33,608 nucleotides of DNA from Streptomyces mesophilus (GTDB lineage Bacteria > Actinomycetota > Actinomycetes > Streptomycetales > Streptomycetaceae). Below are positions 1-6,066 of this stretch, piece by piece. The stretch covers positions 1 through 33,608 of the forward strand of contig NZ_JAAKZW010000071.1 of assembly GCF_011044995.1 (NCBI RefSeq). Direction: 5' to 3'. The stretch's first letter is position 1. The number at the start of each line of letters is the position of its first letter. Both the position numbers and the translations under genes were made by a program. The notes below the pieces were generated by a model. The model was not told where the DNA came from and did not search any database. It saw only the letters and a list, made by a program, of their open reading frames with translations.

Positions 1-1135
1 CCCCCGCCCCCTCCTCCGCCGCGTCCTCGCTCACGGCCGCGATGAGACGGATGTGGCCTCGCGCGCACATGCGGGCGGCGAGCCGCAGCAGCTCGGCGCG
101 CTGGCGGCGGTCGAGCCCGCGGTCGAAGCCGTCGGCGACGACCGTCAACGGCTGGAGCGCCGAAGGGACTTCGCTCACCTGGTCCACGGCCAGCACGCCG
201 GGCCCGGTGAGGAGCACCGCCGAGAGCGCGAGATACCGCAGCTCGCCCTCCCCGAGCCGCGCGAGCGGTGTGCCGACAGCGGCGCCCCGGTCGAGCACGG
301 CCCGCAGCGTCCCGTCCACCTCGCTCTCCACGCGTACGTCCGTGACCGTCCCCGAGCACCCCATCCGCGCCGCGGCGACGAGCTGAGCATGGCGTTTGCC
401 GCACTCCGCGCGCGTACGCCGCAGCACATCGGCCAGGTTGTCGCACCCCCGCAGCAGCCGGCCCGAGCCGGGCGGCACGGGGGCACGCATCCGCGCGGGC
501 TGCGGATCGCAGGCGTACGAGGAGCGCAGCGCGAGCACGACCTGCTCGGCCGCGGCGAGGACGCTGCGCTGCCCGTCGGTCTTGCCGGCGACCCGCAGCG
601 GAAGCAGCGCGGTGGCGAGCCGGTCGTCGGGCAGCGGCGCGCGCGTGACGGGTGCGCTGCCCGCGGTGTGCCAGGCCGCCTGGACCGTGCGGCGCCCGGG
701 GTCGCGCAGGGCGGACTCCATGAGGACCACGTCGCCGAGGGTCAACCGCTCGCCCGCGATACGGAGTTCGGGTTCGACCTGCACGGCGAGGTCGAGCCGT
801 ACCCGGCCCGCGGGCCCGGCGACGGCGCATCCGATACGGAAGCCGCGCCGGCCCTGCCGGTCGGGGCGCGCCCACTCCGGCACACACGCCTGCGGGTCCG
901 GTACGGCGTCCGCGAGCGCGGCCCCTGACGCGAGGCGCGCGAGCACTTCGTACGCCCGCAGCGCGCCGCTCTTGCCGCTGCCACTGGCCCCGGTGATCAG
1001 GGTGAACGGCCCGAGCGGGACGGTGGCGCCCCGGTGCCCGGCGAACGCGGAGAGCCGCAGGGCACTGACGGCGGGTGGTCCGGACACGGGCCCGGACGGG
1101 CCCGCGTCCGTGGGCGCCTGGGTGAGCACAGTCAT
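1..1135 (-). CDS. P-loop ATPase (AAA/ABC-type ATP-binding protein), 3' end cut by window edge
   Basis: The frame is open from an ATG at 1135 to the left edge, giving about 378 residues with no stop seen. A Walker A motif, GASGSGKS, lies near residue 46, preceded by a beta strand (FTLIT). Far downstream, a stretch RLGEGELRYLALSAVLL followed by GVLAVDQV resembles an ABC signature and Walker B. That order, with a long insert between the motifs, is usual in RecF/SMC-like AAA ATPases of unknown role. No membrane segment is visible. It lies 74 bases behind the SepF-like gene on the same strand and may share its transcript. No clear Shine-Dalgarno is present before the ATG, so the start is moderately certain. 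The substrate cannot be read from the sequence. Confidence 0.75.
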   Translation of the reverse strand, partial: MTVLTQAPTDAGPSGPVSGPPAVSALRLSAFAGHRGATVPLGPFTLITGASGSGKSGALRAYEVLARLASGAALADAVPDPQACVPEWARPDRQGRRGFRIGCAVAGPAGRVRLDLAVQVEPELRIAGERLTLGDVVLMESALRDPGRRTVQAAWHTAGSAPVTRAPLPDDRLATALLPLRVAGKTDGQRSVLAAAEQVVLALRSSYACDPQPARMRAPVPPGSGRLLRGCDNLADVLRRTRAECGKRHAQLVAAARMGCSGTVTDVRVESEVDGTLRAVLDRGAAVGTPLARLGEGELRYLALSAVLLTGPGVLAVDQVSEVPSALQPLTVVADGFDRGLDRRQRAELLRLAARMCARGHIRLIAAVSEDAAEEGAG

Positions 1136-1209
1136 AGCGGGACGCTATGCAGGCCGCCGCATGATGAACCGTTTTGCCAGTGCGCGGTTCCTACGATCGA
1201 AGGACACCG

Positions 1210-1614
1210 CTACGAACGGGGCAGGCCGATCCCCGTCGCGTGCTGTACCAGGCCCTGCACCTCGGTGTCCGCGGGTGTCAGGAGGAACACATTGCGGTCG
1301 ACGCGGGTCATGGCGCAGCCCAGCCCGAAGACCACTCCGCTGCTGAAGTCCAGGACCCGCTTGGCGACTTGGGTCTCGGCGCCGCTGAGGTCGAGCAGCA
1401 CCGGTATCCCGCCCATCAGGGACTGGGCGACGTCGCGCGCGTCGGCGAACACGTTGACCCGCAGCACCGTGAAGCGGCGGCGCGCTTCGGTCTGCGCCTC
1501 GGGCAGGGCGCGATGGCCCGGCCAGGACGGCCATTCGTCACGGCCGCGCAGGGGTACGACCTCGGCGAGCCCCTCCCACTGTTCGTCCGTGACGTCGCGG
1601 TAGTGACGGTTCAC
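1210..1614 (-). CDS. SepF-like cell division protein (paralogue)
   Basis: This is a 134-residue protein whose C-terminal two thirds match the SepF domain: FTVLRVNVFADARDVAQSL, then GGIPVLLDLSG, then VLDFSSGVVFGLGCAMTRV and NVFLLTPAD. SepF polymerises and tethers FtsZ to the membrane in Gram-positive bacteria; Streptomyces carries several paralogues. The N-terminal region is short, and the amphipathic membrane helix of the main SepF is not obvious, so this is probably an accessory paralogue rather than the one in the division cluster. The GTG at 1614 was chosen because AGGTGG lies 4 bases upstream; the frame stays open further upstream, but that extension looks unlike the family. There are no division genes next to it. 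Confidence 0.82.
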   Translation of the reverse strand: MNRHYRDVTDEQWEGLAEVVPLRGRDEWPSWPGHRALPEAQTEARRRFTVLRVNVFADARDVAQSLMGGIPVLLDLSGAETQVAKRVLDFSSGVVFGLGCAMTRVDRNVFLLTPADTEVQGLVQHATGIGLPRS

Positions 1615-1826
1615 TGTTCCACCTGCCCCGGCCGTCGGCTTCCGCCGGCCTCGTGGCTCGCACTGATTGTCTGCACCACTCGATTCTTGCGCAGACTCAC
1701 CCGTTCGGCCCAACAGCGACACGGGTCACGGTCCCGCGCGTCCGTCACCTCTTGTTTCACGGACCTCACCCGTGATCAGGTCGAGCAGGGTGCCCAGGGA
1801 CCGAACACAGTGAGGACGAACCGGCC

Positions 1827-2450
1827 ATGACCGACCACACCGCTTTCCGCGACCTCTCCCCGACGACCCTCGCCGAAGCGGTCGGCCGCGCCCAGGTGAT
1901 GGACCTCGACATCCGCCCCTTGTGGGGCCCGGCGCCGCGGATCGCGGGGCCTGCGTTCACCGTGCGCTGTCCGGCCGGGGACCAACTGGGGCTGCACGCG
2001 GCGATCTACCGTGCCGAACCCGGGTCCGTGCTGGTCGTCGAGGCGGCCGATGCGCGGTACGCGCTGGCCGGCGGCAATGTGTGCGCCATCGCTCAGCGGC
2101 GCGGTATCGCGGGGTTCGTGATGAACGGGGCGATCCGCGATGTCGCCGAGGTCCGCGCGAGCGGATTTCCCGTGTACGCCAAGGGCGTTGTGCCGATCCC
2201 GGGCAACAAGAGGACGGTCGAACCGTTCAACGAGCCGGTCCGGGTCGGCGGGGTGATCGTGCACGCCGGCGACATCGTCGTGGCCGACGAGGAGGGCATC
2301 GTGGTCGTCCCGCGGGATCGCGCGAACGACGTCCTCACGGCCGCCCGCCTCAAGGCCGCCAAGGAGGCGGACCTGTCGCTCGACGAGTGGGAGGCCGACC
2401 ACCGGGCCCGTATCGACAAGTCGCTGAAGGAGGCGGGCTTCGAGGGCTGA
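1827..2450 (+). CDS. RraA-family protein / 4-hydroxy-4-methyl-2-oxoglutarate aldolase-like
   Basis: This is a 207-residue RraA-fold protein. The family signature is visible: GGNVCAIAQRRGIAGFV, then GAIRD (catalytic-type Arg-Asp pair), then FPVYAKG and a late GDIVVADEEGIVVVP. Family members are metal-dependent HMG/CHA aldolases or oxaloacetate decarboxylases; the E. coli member RraA inhibits RNase E. The intact R-D pair suggests an enzyme rather than only a regulator, but its substrate is not evident because no aromatic meta-cleavage genes are adjacent. The ATG at 1827 is the start. The gene converges on rpsR, with a hairpin in between. Its stop region is duplicated in tandem. Confidence 0.85.
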   Translation: MTDHTAFRDLSPTTLAEAVGRAQVMDLDIRPLWGPAPRIAGPAFTVRCPAGDQLGLHAAIYRAEPGSVLVVEAADARYALAGGNVCAIAQRRGIAGFVMNGAIRDVAEVRASGFPVYAKGVVPIPGNKRTVEPFNEPVRVGGVIVHAGDIVVADEEGIVVVPRDRANDVLTAARLKAAKEADLSLDEWEADHRARIDKSLKEAGFEG

Positions 2451-2473
2451 GCCCCGAGGACTGAGCCCCGAGG
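2447..2473. repeat. 14-bp-period tandem duplication at the RraA stop codon
   Basis: CTGAGCCCCGAGG occurs at 2447-2459 and again at 2461-2473. Each copy carries a TGA, and the first TGA is the RraA-like gene's stop. The second copy forms one arm of the downstream hairpin. Confidence 0.8.
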
Positions 2474-2489
2474 CCCGCCCCTCGGCTCA
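2462..2489. terminator. Bidirectional hairpin between convergent genes
   Basis: TGAGCCCCGAGG (2462-2473) pairs with CCTCGGCTCA (2480-2489) with a two-base bulge and a 6-base loop. It lies between the convergent RraA-like gene and rpsR and includes the rpsR stop codon. There is no U-tract, as is usual in Streptomyces. Confidence 0.55.
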
Positions 2490-2726
2490 CCGCGTCCCGT
2501 ACGGGATCAGCGCCATCTCGCGGGCGTTCTTGACGGCGCGCGCCAGCTGCCGCTGCTGCCGGGCCGTCACGCGGGTCACCCTGCGGCTGCGGATCTTGCC
2601 GCGGTCGGAGATGAACTTGCGCAGGAGATCGGTGTCTTTGTAGTCGATGTAGGTGATGCCCGCCGCATCCAGGGGGTTCGGGCGGGACTTGACGGGCTTG
2701 CGCTCGGTGGCGCGGCGCGGGGACAT
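2487..2726 (-). CDS. rpsR: 30S ribosomal protein bS18, zinc-independent paralogue
   Basis: The product is a 79-residue bS18. The core is clear: YIDYKDTDLLRKFISDRGKI, then TRVTARQQRQLARAVKNAREMALIPY. The N-terminal segment where zinc-binding bS18 carries CxxC cysteines has none (MSPRRATERKPVKSRPNPLDAAG), so this is the cysteine-free form made when zinc is scarce. It is the last gene of the minus-strand zinc-starvation operon, 5 bases after the COG0523-like gene. GGAGG lies about 10 bases before the ATG. The product would replace the zinc-containing S18 in the 30S subunit; this exchange is established for the family, and its regulation here is inferred from the Zur-like box at 4329-4349. Confidence 0.93.
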   Translation of the reverse strand: MSPRRATERKPVKSRPNPLDAAGITYIDYKDTDLLRKFISDRGKIRSRRVTRVTARQQRQLARAVKNAREMALIPYGTR

Positions 2727-2731
2727 GGCGG

Positions 2732-3895
2732 TCAGACCTCCAGGAGGGTGTCGAAGCCGGACGGCAGGTGCTTCCATGCGTCGCGTCCGGCGGCGTATTC
2801 GGCGTCGGTCAGGAGACAGGAGTCGAGGACCTGCCGCAGACCGTCGCGGTCCAGGCCCGGCGAGGTGAACACCAGGTGCTGGCAGCAGTCGCCGTGCTCG
2901 GGATGCCAGTCGAGCGCGGCGGCGGCGCGGCGCACTGCGGGGACGAGCTCCCAGGCCGCGTCGGGCAGCGAGGCGAGCCAGGGTCCGGCGTTCTCCACGC
3001 AGAGCGCTCCGCCCGCGGCGTCCCAGGCGAGCAGGGTGTCGGGCCGGTCGGCGAGCCAGAACCGGCCGCGGCTGCGGGCCGCGGCGCAGGTCAGATCCTC
3101 CAGGGCCTGGTAGAGCCGCTCGGGGTGGAAGGGGCGGTGGGCGTGCCAGACATACGTGGCCACGCCCGCCTCGTCGGCCTCCTGCGGCAGCAGCGCGCAG
3201 GCCGGATGCTGGGCGGCCGCGGCGGCCTCGACATCGAAGCCCGACAAGGCGGCCCACGCCAACGCGTCCCCGTCGAGCGTGACTTGGCGGGCGGTCGGGT
3301 GCAGCTGGGCGAGCAGCGCCCGGTCCTCGTCGTCGGCCTCGGGGCCGGCGACGACGGCGAGCACGGGGGCGTATTCGAGCTGGCGGGCGAAGGTGTCGGC
3401 GATCGTGCGCTGATCGGTGGGGGCGGCGGCGAGACCGGCGGCCATCAGATCGTCGCCGTTGCCCAGGCAGGGCAGCAGCAGCGCCGGATCCACCGCCGTG
3501 ATCACCGAAGAGACGGTGAGTCCGTGGCCGGCCACCACCTCGGCCATCGCCTTGGGCTCGACCGAGTCCCAGAGTTCGACGACCGCGAGCCGGGTCAGGC
3601 CGGCGTCGGCCAGCCGTTCCAGCTCGGGGACCAGGTCCTCGCGCAGGGCGCAGCACGCGCAGTCGTTGGCGAGCGGCGCCTCGCCCGTACCGAGCACGCC
3701 ACCGGCGTCGCGCAGGGTGCGCACCACCGTGCCGTGCACGGCCGTCGAGAGGTCGTGATGGAGCGCGACGCTGTCCGGCACGCTCGCGAGCAGCCGCTCG
3801 ACCGTCGCCTTGCGCGCATCGGCGTGCAGCCCGGCGACGATCACCACGGACAGCCCCGGGGACGGATCTGCCGCGCCCCCGGCGTCCCCGGTCAT
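2732..3895 (-). CDS. COG0523 (CobW-like) / Mrf-like protein of the zinc-starvation operon
   Basis: This is a 387-residue COG0523-type protein. The CxCC metal motif is intact (NDCACC, Cys79, 81, 82), and the C-terminal CobW_C region includes WHAHRPFHPERLYQALEDL. The P-loop is degenerate: where the family has GxxGxGKT, this protein reads GLHADARKAT (residues 22-31), so GTP binding is doubtful. COG0523 proteins are usually GTP-dependent metallochaperones. In mycobacteria a gene of the equivalent operon encodes Mrf, which recruits a hibernation factor to cysteine-free ribosomes; position and the weak P-loop make that an alternative here. The ATG overlaps the bL31 stop (ATGA), so translation is coupled. 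A paralogous cluster order is known in S. coelicolor. Confidence 0.85.
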   Translation of the reverse strand: MTGDAGGAADPSPGLSVVIVAGLHADARKATVERLLASVPDSVALHHDLSTAVHGTVVRTLRDAGGVLGTGEAPLANDCACCALREDLVPELERLADAGLTRLAVVELWDSVEPKAMAEVVAGHGLTVSSVITAVDPALLLPCLGNGDDLMAAGLAAAPTDQRTIADTFARQLEYAPVLAVVAGPEADDEDRALLAQLHPTARQVTLDGDALAWAALSGFDVEAAAAAQHPACALLPQEADEAGVATYVWHAHRPFHPERLYQALEDLTCAAARSRGRFWLADRPDTLLAWDAAGGALCVENAGPWLASLPDAAWELVPAVRRAAAALDWHPEHGDCCQHLVFTSPGLDRDGLRQVLDSCLLTDAEYAAGRDAWKHLPSGFDTLLEV

Positions 3896-4152
3896 CCGCG
3901 GCCGCCTTCGCGCTGCCCGTACCGCCGCTCGAAGCGCTCCACGCGTCCGGCCGTGTCCATGACGCGGGCGGTGCCCGTGTAGAAGGGGTGGCTCGCGCTG
4001 GAGATCTCGACGTCGATCACGGGATAGGTCTCGCCGTCCTCCCACTCGATCGTCTTGTCGCTGGTGGCCGTCGAGCGGGTGAGGAAGGCGTAGTTCGCTG
4101 CGCGGTCACGGAAGACGACCGGGCCGTACGGGGGGTGGATGGCGGGCTTCAT
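3892..4152 (-). CDS. rpmE2: 50S ribosomal protein bL31, type B (zinc-independent)
   Basis: The product is an 86-residue type B bL31. Recognisable parts are MKPAIHPPYGPVVFRD at the N-terminus and EISSASHPFYTGTARVMDTAGRVERFERRYG at the C-terminus. The CxxC pair of zinc-binding L31 is absent; the protein has no cysteine. The ATG overlaps the bL33 stop codon (ATGA), and its own stop overlaps the next start in the same way, so bL33, bL31 and the COG0523-like gene are tightly coupled. It would replace zinc-containing L31 on the 50S central protuberance during zinc shortage, releasing zinc as the old protein is lost. Confidence 0.95.
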   Translation of the reverse strand: MKPAIHPPYGPVVFRDRAANYAFLTRSTATSDKTIEWEDGETYPVIDVEISSASHPFYTGTARVMDTAGRVERFERRYGQREGGRG

Positions 4153-4313
4153 CGCTCCTCCTTGAAGTCGACGTGGCGGCCGGCGACCGGGTCGTACTTG
4201 CGCAGGACCAGGCGGTCGGGGTTGTTGCGGCGGTTCTTGCGGGTGACGTAGGTGAAGCCGGTCCCTGCGGTGGACCTGAGCTTGATGACAGGACGTACTT
4301 CGTTGCGGGCCAT
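4149..4313 (-). CDS. rpmG: 50S ribosomal protein bL33, zinc-independent
   Basis: The product is a 54-residue bL33. Translation from the ATG at 4313 gives MARNEVRPVIKLRSTAGTG, then FTYVTRKNRRNNPDRLVLRK and a YDPVAGRHVDFKEE tail. All cysteines of the zinc-binding form are missing. It is the first gene of the minus-strand arm. A TANNNT-type -10 element (TACTCT on the minus strand, 4321-4326) ends only 7 bases before the ATG and no Shine-Dalgarno is visible, so the mRNA is probably leaderless. Its stop overlaps the bL31 start (ATGA). Confidence 0.93.
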   Translation of the reverse strand: MARNEVRPVIKLRSTAGTGFTYVTRKNRRNNPDRLVLRKYDPVAGRHVDFKEER

Positions 4314-4320
4314 GTCGGCT

Positions 4321-4326
4321 AGAGTA
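4321..4326 (-). promoter_or_regulatory. -10 element of the rpmG promoter (leaderless start)
   Basis: Minus-strand TACTCT fits TANNNT and ends 7 bases before the rpmG ATG. A TTGTTA-like -35 lies about 18 bases further upstream. The Zur-like palindrome covers the spacer, so a bound repressor would block RNA polymerase. Confidence 0.5.
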
Positions 4327-4328
4327 AA

Positions 4329-4349
4329 TGAAAATGGTTCCCATTAACA
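4329..4349. promoter_or_regulatory. Zur-box-like operator in the divergent ribosomal-protein promoter
   Basis: An AT-rich island in otherwise GC-rich DNA carries AATGG-TTC-CCATT (4333-4345) flanked by TGAA and AACA. The shape matches actinobacterial Zur boxes (TGAAAATG then an inverted half). It lies between rpmG and rpmB, both zinc-independent paralogues. In S. coelicolor the equivalent cluster is repressed by Zur with zinc. Binding here is inferred. Confidence 0.75.
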
Positions 4350-4386
4350 AAAAGGGAGCCGCGATCCGACGAGAGAGGTACGTCAC

Positions 4387-4623
4387 GTGTCCGCGCACTG
4401 CATGCTGACCGGGCGGCAGCCCGGCTTCGGCAAGACCATCTCCCACTCCCACCGGCGCAGTTCACGCCGTTTCGACCCGAACGTGCAGCGCAAGCGGTAC
4501 TGGCTGGCGAGCGAGGGCCGCCATGTCCGGCTGACGCTGAGCACGAAGGGGATCAGGACGGTCGACTCGATCGGGATCGAGGCCGCCGTGGCCCGGATCC
4601 GGGCGCGCGGGGTGAGGGTCTGA
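4387..4623 (+). CDS. rpmB: 50S ribosomal protein bL28, zinc-independent paralogue
   Basis: The product is a 78-residue bL28: CMLTGRQPGFGKTISHSHRR, then RRFDPNVQRKRYW and LTLSTKGIRTVDSIGIEAA. The two CxxC pairs of zinc-binding L28 are gone; only Cys5 remains of the first pair, the second position being Thr. A single cysteine cannot form the usual four-ligand site. The GTG at 4387 has GAGAGAGG about 8 bases upstream; the next in-frame ATG, five codons on, would remove that cysteine. It is the first gene of the plus-strand arm, and its stop overlaps the rpsN start (TGATG). Confidence 0.93.
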   Translation: MSAHCMLTGRQPGFGKTISHSHRRSSRRFDPNVQRKRYWLASEGRHVRLTLSTKGIRTVDSIGIEAAVARIRARGVRV

Positions 4624-4928
4624 TGGCGAAGAAGAGCAAGATCGCGAAGAACGAGCGGCGGCGCGAGCTCGTCGCCCGCCATGCCGCCCGCCGGGCGGAG
4701 CTGAAGGAGATCATCCGCCGGCCGTCGAGCAGCGAGGACGAACGCCTCGCCGCCCAGCGGGAGTTGCGGCGCCAGCCGCGTGACGCGAGCGCTACCCGCG
4801 TACGCAATCGGGACAGTGTCGACGGACGGCCGCGGGGCTATCTGCGCACGTTCGGCCTTTCCCGGGTGAACCTGCGGGGGCAGGCGCATGCCGGGTTCCT
4901 GCCGGGGGTGCGCAAGTCGTCCTGGTAG
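4623..4928 (+). CDS. rpsN: 30S ribosomal protein uS14, zinc-independent long form
   Basis: The product is a 101-residue uS14 of the long type. MAKKSKIAKNERRRELVARH, RRAELKEIIRRPSS, RVRNRDSVDGRPRGYLRTFGLSRVNL and a terminal SSW are all typical. The CxxC-x(n)-CxxC zinc ribbon of the short form is absent. Translation is coupled to rpmB by a one-base overlap. It would replace zinc-binding S14 in the 30S head when zinc is limiting. A hairpin follows the gene at 4942-4982. Confidence 0.95.
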   Translation: MAKKSKIAKNERRRELVARHAARRAELKEIIRRPSSSEDERLAAQRELRRQPRDASATRVRNRDSVDGRPRGYLRTFGLSRVNLRGQAHAGFLPGVRKSSW

Positions 4929-4941
4929 TACGGGAGTTCAG

Positions 4942-4982
4942 GCAGCCGGGCCGCCGACTTGATCGGTCAGGGGCCCGGCTGC
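4942..4982. terminator. Bidirectional hairpin between rpsN and lysR
   Basis: GCAGCCGGGCC (4942-4952) and GGCCCGGCTGC (4972-4982) are perfect 11-bp arms around a 19-base loop. The hairpin lies between the convergent rpsN and LysR-type genes; its right arm is inside the last codons of the LysR gene. Confidence 0.6.
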
Positions 4983-5953
4983 TCGCCCTCGCCCCGCTGC
5001 TCGCCCTCGCCCCGCTGCTCGCCCTCCCCCATCAACTCCCGTACACACCCCCGCAACCACCGGTGCGCCGGATCCGCGTCGAGGCGCGGGTGCCAGGCCA
5101 TCGCCAGCGCGAGCGGCGGCAGGTCCAGCGGGACAGGGAAGGTGACCAGACCGAGTGCGTCGGTCATCGGGGTGGACCAGCCGGGGACCAGGCCGATGAG
5201 GTCGGTGTCCCGTACGAGGAAGAGCGACGCGGGGAACGAAGCCACCGTGCTCACCACCCGCCTGCTGAACCCGTGTGCGGCCAGGGCCTCGTCGACCGGG
5301 CCGTGCAGCTTGCCGCGGCGTGACACGGTGAGGTGCTCCGCGGACTGCGCGAACCGGCGGACGGTCAACTTGCCCTTCAGAAGCGGGTGTCCGGCCCGTA
5401 CGACCCCGCGCATCCGGTCCAAGGACAGCGGCTCGACCCGAACCTCGGGGGCCGTGGAGTCGATCACGCCGACCTCCAGATCCGCCGTGCCCTCGCGCAG
5501 TACGGGTGCGTCGAGATGGCTCTCGCCGAGGAAGCGGATCCGCAGGCCCGGCGCCTCCTCGAGCACCCGGGCCAGCAGCCGCGGGCCGAGCAGCGCCGCG
5601 ATCGAGTCCTGGCCGTGCACGGTGAACGTCCGCTCCACGGCCCGCAGATCCTGCTCCCCGTGCGCGGCGAACAGCGCCCGGGCCCGCTCGACGACCGCAC
5701 CCACCTCGGCACGGACCGACAGCGCGTAGGGCGTGGGCACCATGCGCCGGCCCGCGCGCACCAGGACCGGGTCGCCGAGCGCCTTGCGGATGCGGCCGAG
5801 GGTGCGGCTCATCGCCGGTTCGGACAGATGCAGGCGCTGTGCGGCGCCCCGCACGCTCTCCTCCTCGAGCAGCACGTCCAGGGCGACCAGGAGGTTGAGG
5901 TCGAGGCCGGTCGCCGGGCCGGTGCCGGGTGGATGGCTCGCGGATTGCGTCAT
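4967..5953 (-). CDS. LysR-family transcriptional regulator, divergent from MFS exporter
   Basis: This is a 328-residue LysR regulator. The N-terminal winged helix-turn-helix reads LDLNLLVALDVLLEEESVRGAAQRLHLSEPAMSRT (in two parts: LLVALDVLLEEESV and AQRLHLSEPAMSRTLGRIRK). A periplasmic-binding-like effector domain fills the rest (VHGQDSIAALL, VVRAGHPLLKG, SLFLVRDTDLIGLVPGW). It looks like the NodD/LinR-type subgroup. The ATG at 5953 was chosen over an upstream TTG because GGGAG lies 9 bases before it. The C-terminus ends in three copies of GEGEQ(R/P), coded by an 18-bp tandem repeat. It faces the MFS gene across 113 bases with inverted repeats, so it probably controls that gene and itself. 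Confidence 0.9.
   Translation of the reverse strand: MTQSASHPPGTGPATGLDLNLLVALDVLLEEESVRGAAQRLHLSEPAMSRTLGRIRKALGDPVLVRAGRRMVPTPYALSVRAEVGAVVERARALFAAHGEQDLRAVERTFTVHGQDSIAALLGPRLLARVLEEAPGLRIRFLGESHLDAPVLREGTADLEVGVIDSTAPEVRVEPLSLDRMRGVVRAGHPLLKGKLTVRRFAQSAEHLTVSRRGKLHGPVDEALAAHGFSRRVVSTVASFPASLFLVRDTDLIGLVPGWSTPMTDALGLVTFPVPLDLPPLALAMAWHPRLDADPAHRWLRGCVRELMGEGEQRGEGEQRGEGEQPGP
4979..5030 (-). repeat. 18-bp tandem repeat coding GEGEQR
   Basis: The unit CTGCTCGCCCTCGCCCCG occurs at 4979-4996 and 4997-5014, with an imperfect third copy at 5015-5030. In frame it adds two extra GEGEQR hexapeptides to the LysR C-terminus. Confidence 0.9.
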
Positions 5954-5955
5954 AC

Positions 5956-5999
5956 GCAAGTACTCCCTGCACAACTTGCACTGGAAAGCAGGCCAGTGC
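5956..5999. promoter_or_regulatory. Operator candidates in the LysR/MFS divergent promoter
   Basis: Two inverted repeats overlap here. GCACTGG (5978-5984) and CCAGTGC (5993-5999) are perfect 7-bp arms 8 bases apart. GCAAG (5956-5960) and CTTGC (5975-5979) form a second, wider pair beside the LysR start codon. Such dyads between a LysR gene and its divergent target are typical regulator sites; binding is inferred. Confidence 0.5.
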
Positions 6000-6066
6000 C
6001 GAGCCTACGTTGAAAGGGCGCCCTCCGAGCGCACTCCCCACCGCACCAGCTCCCGAAGGAGCCACC

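Noticed and set aside
53..1346. Plus-strand frames at the left edge
   Set aside because: They lie opposite an open minus-strand frame with a Walker A motif that runs off the edge; the plus frames have no domains.
2768..3982. A 404-codon plus-strand frame opposite the COG0523-like gene
   Set aside because: Shadow frame: Gly/Arg-rich, with no motif, overlapping a well-supported gene.
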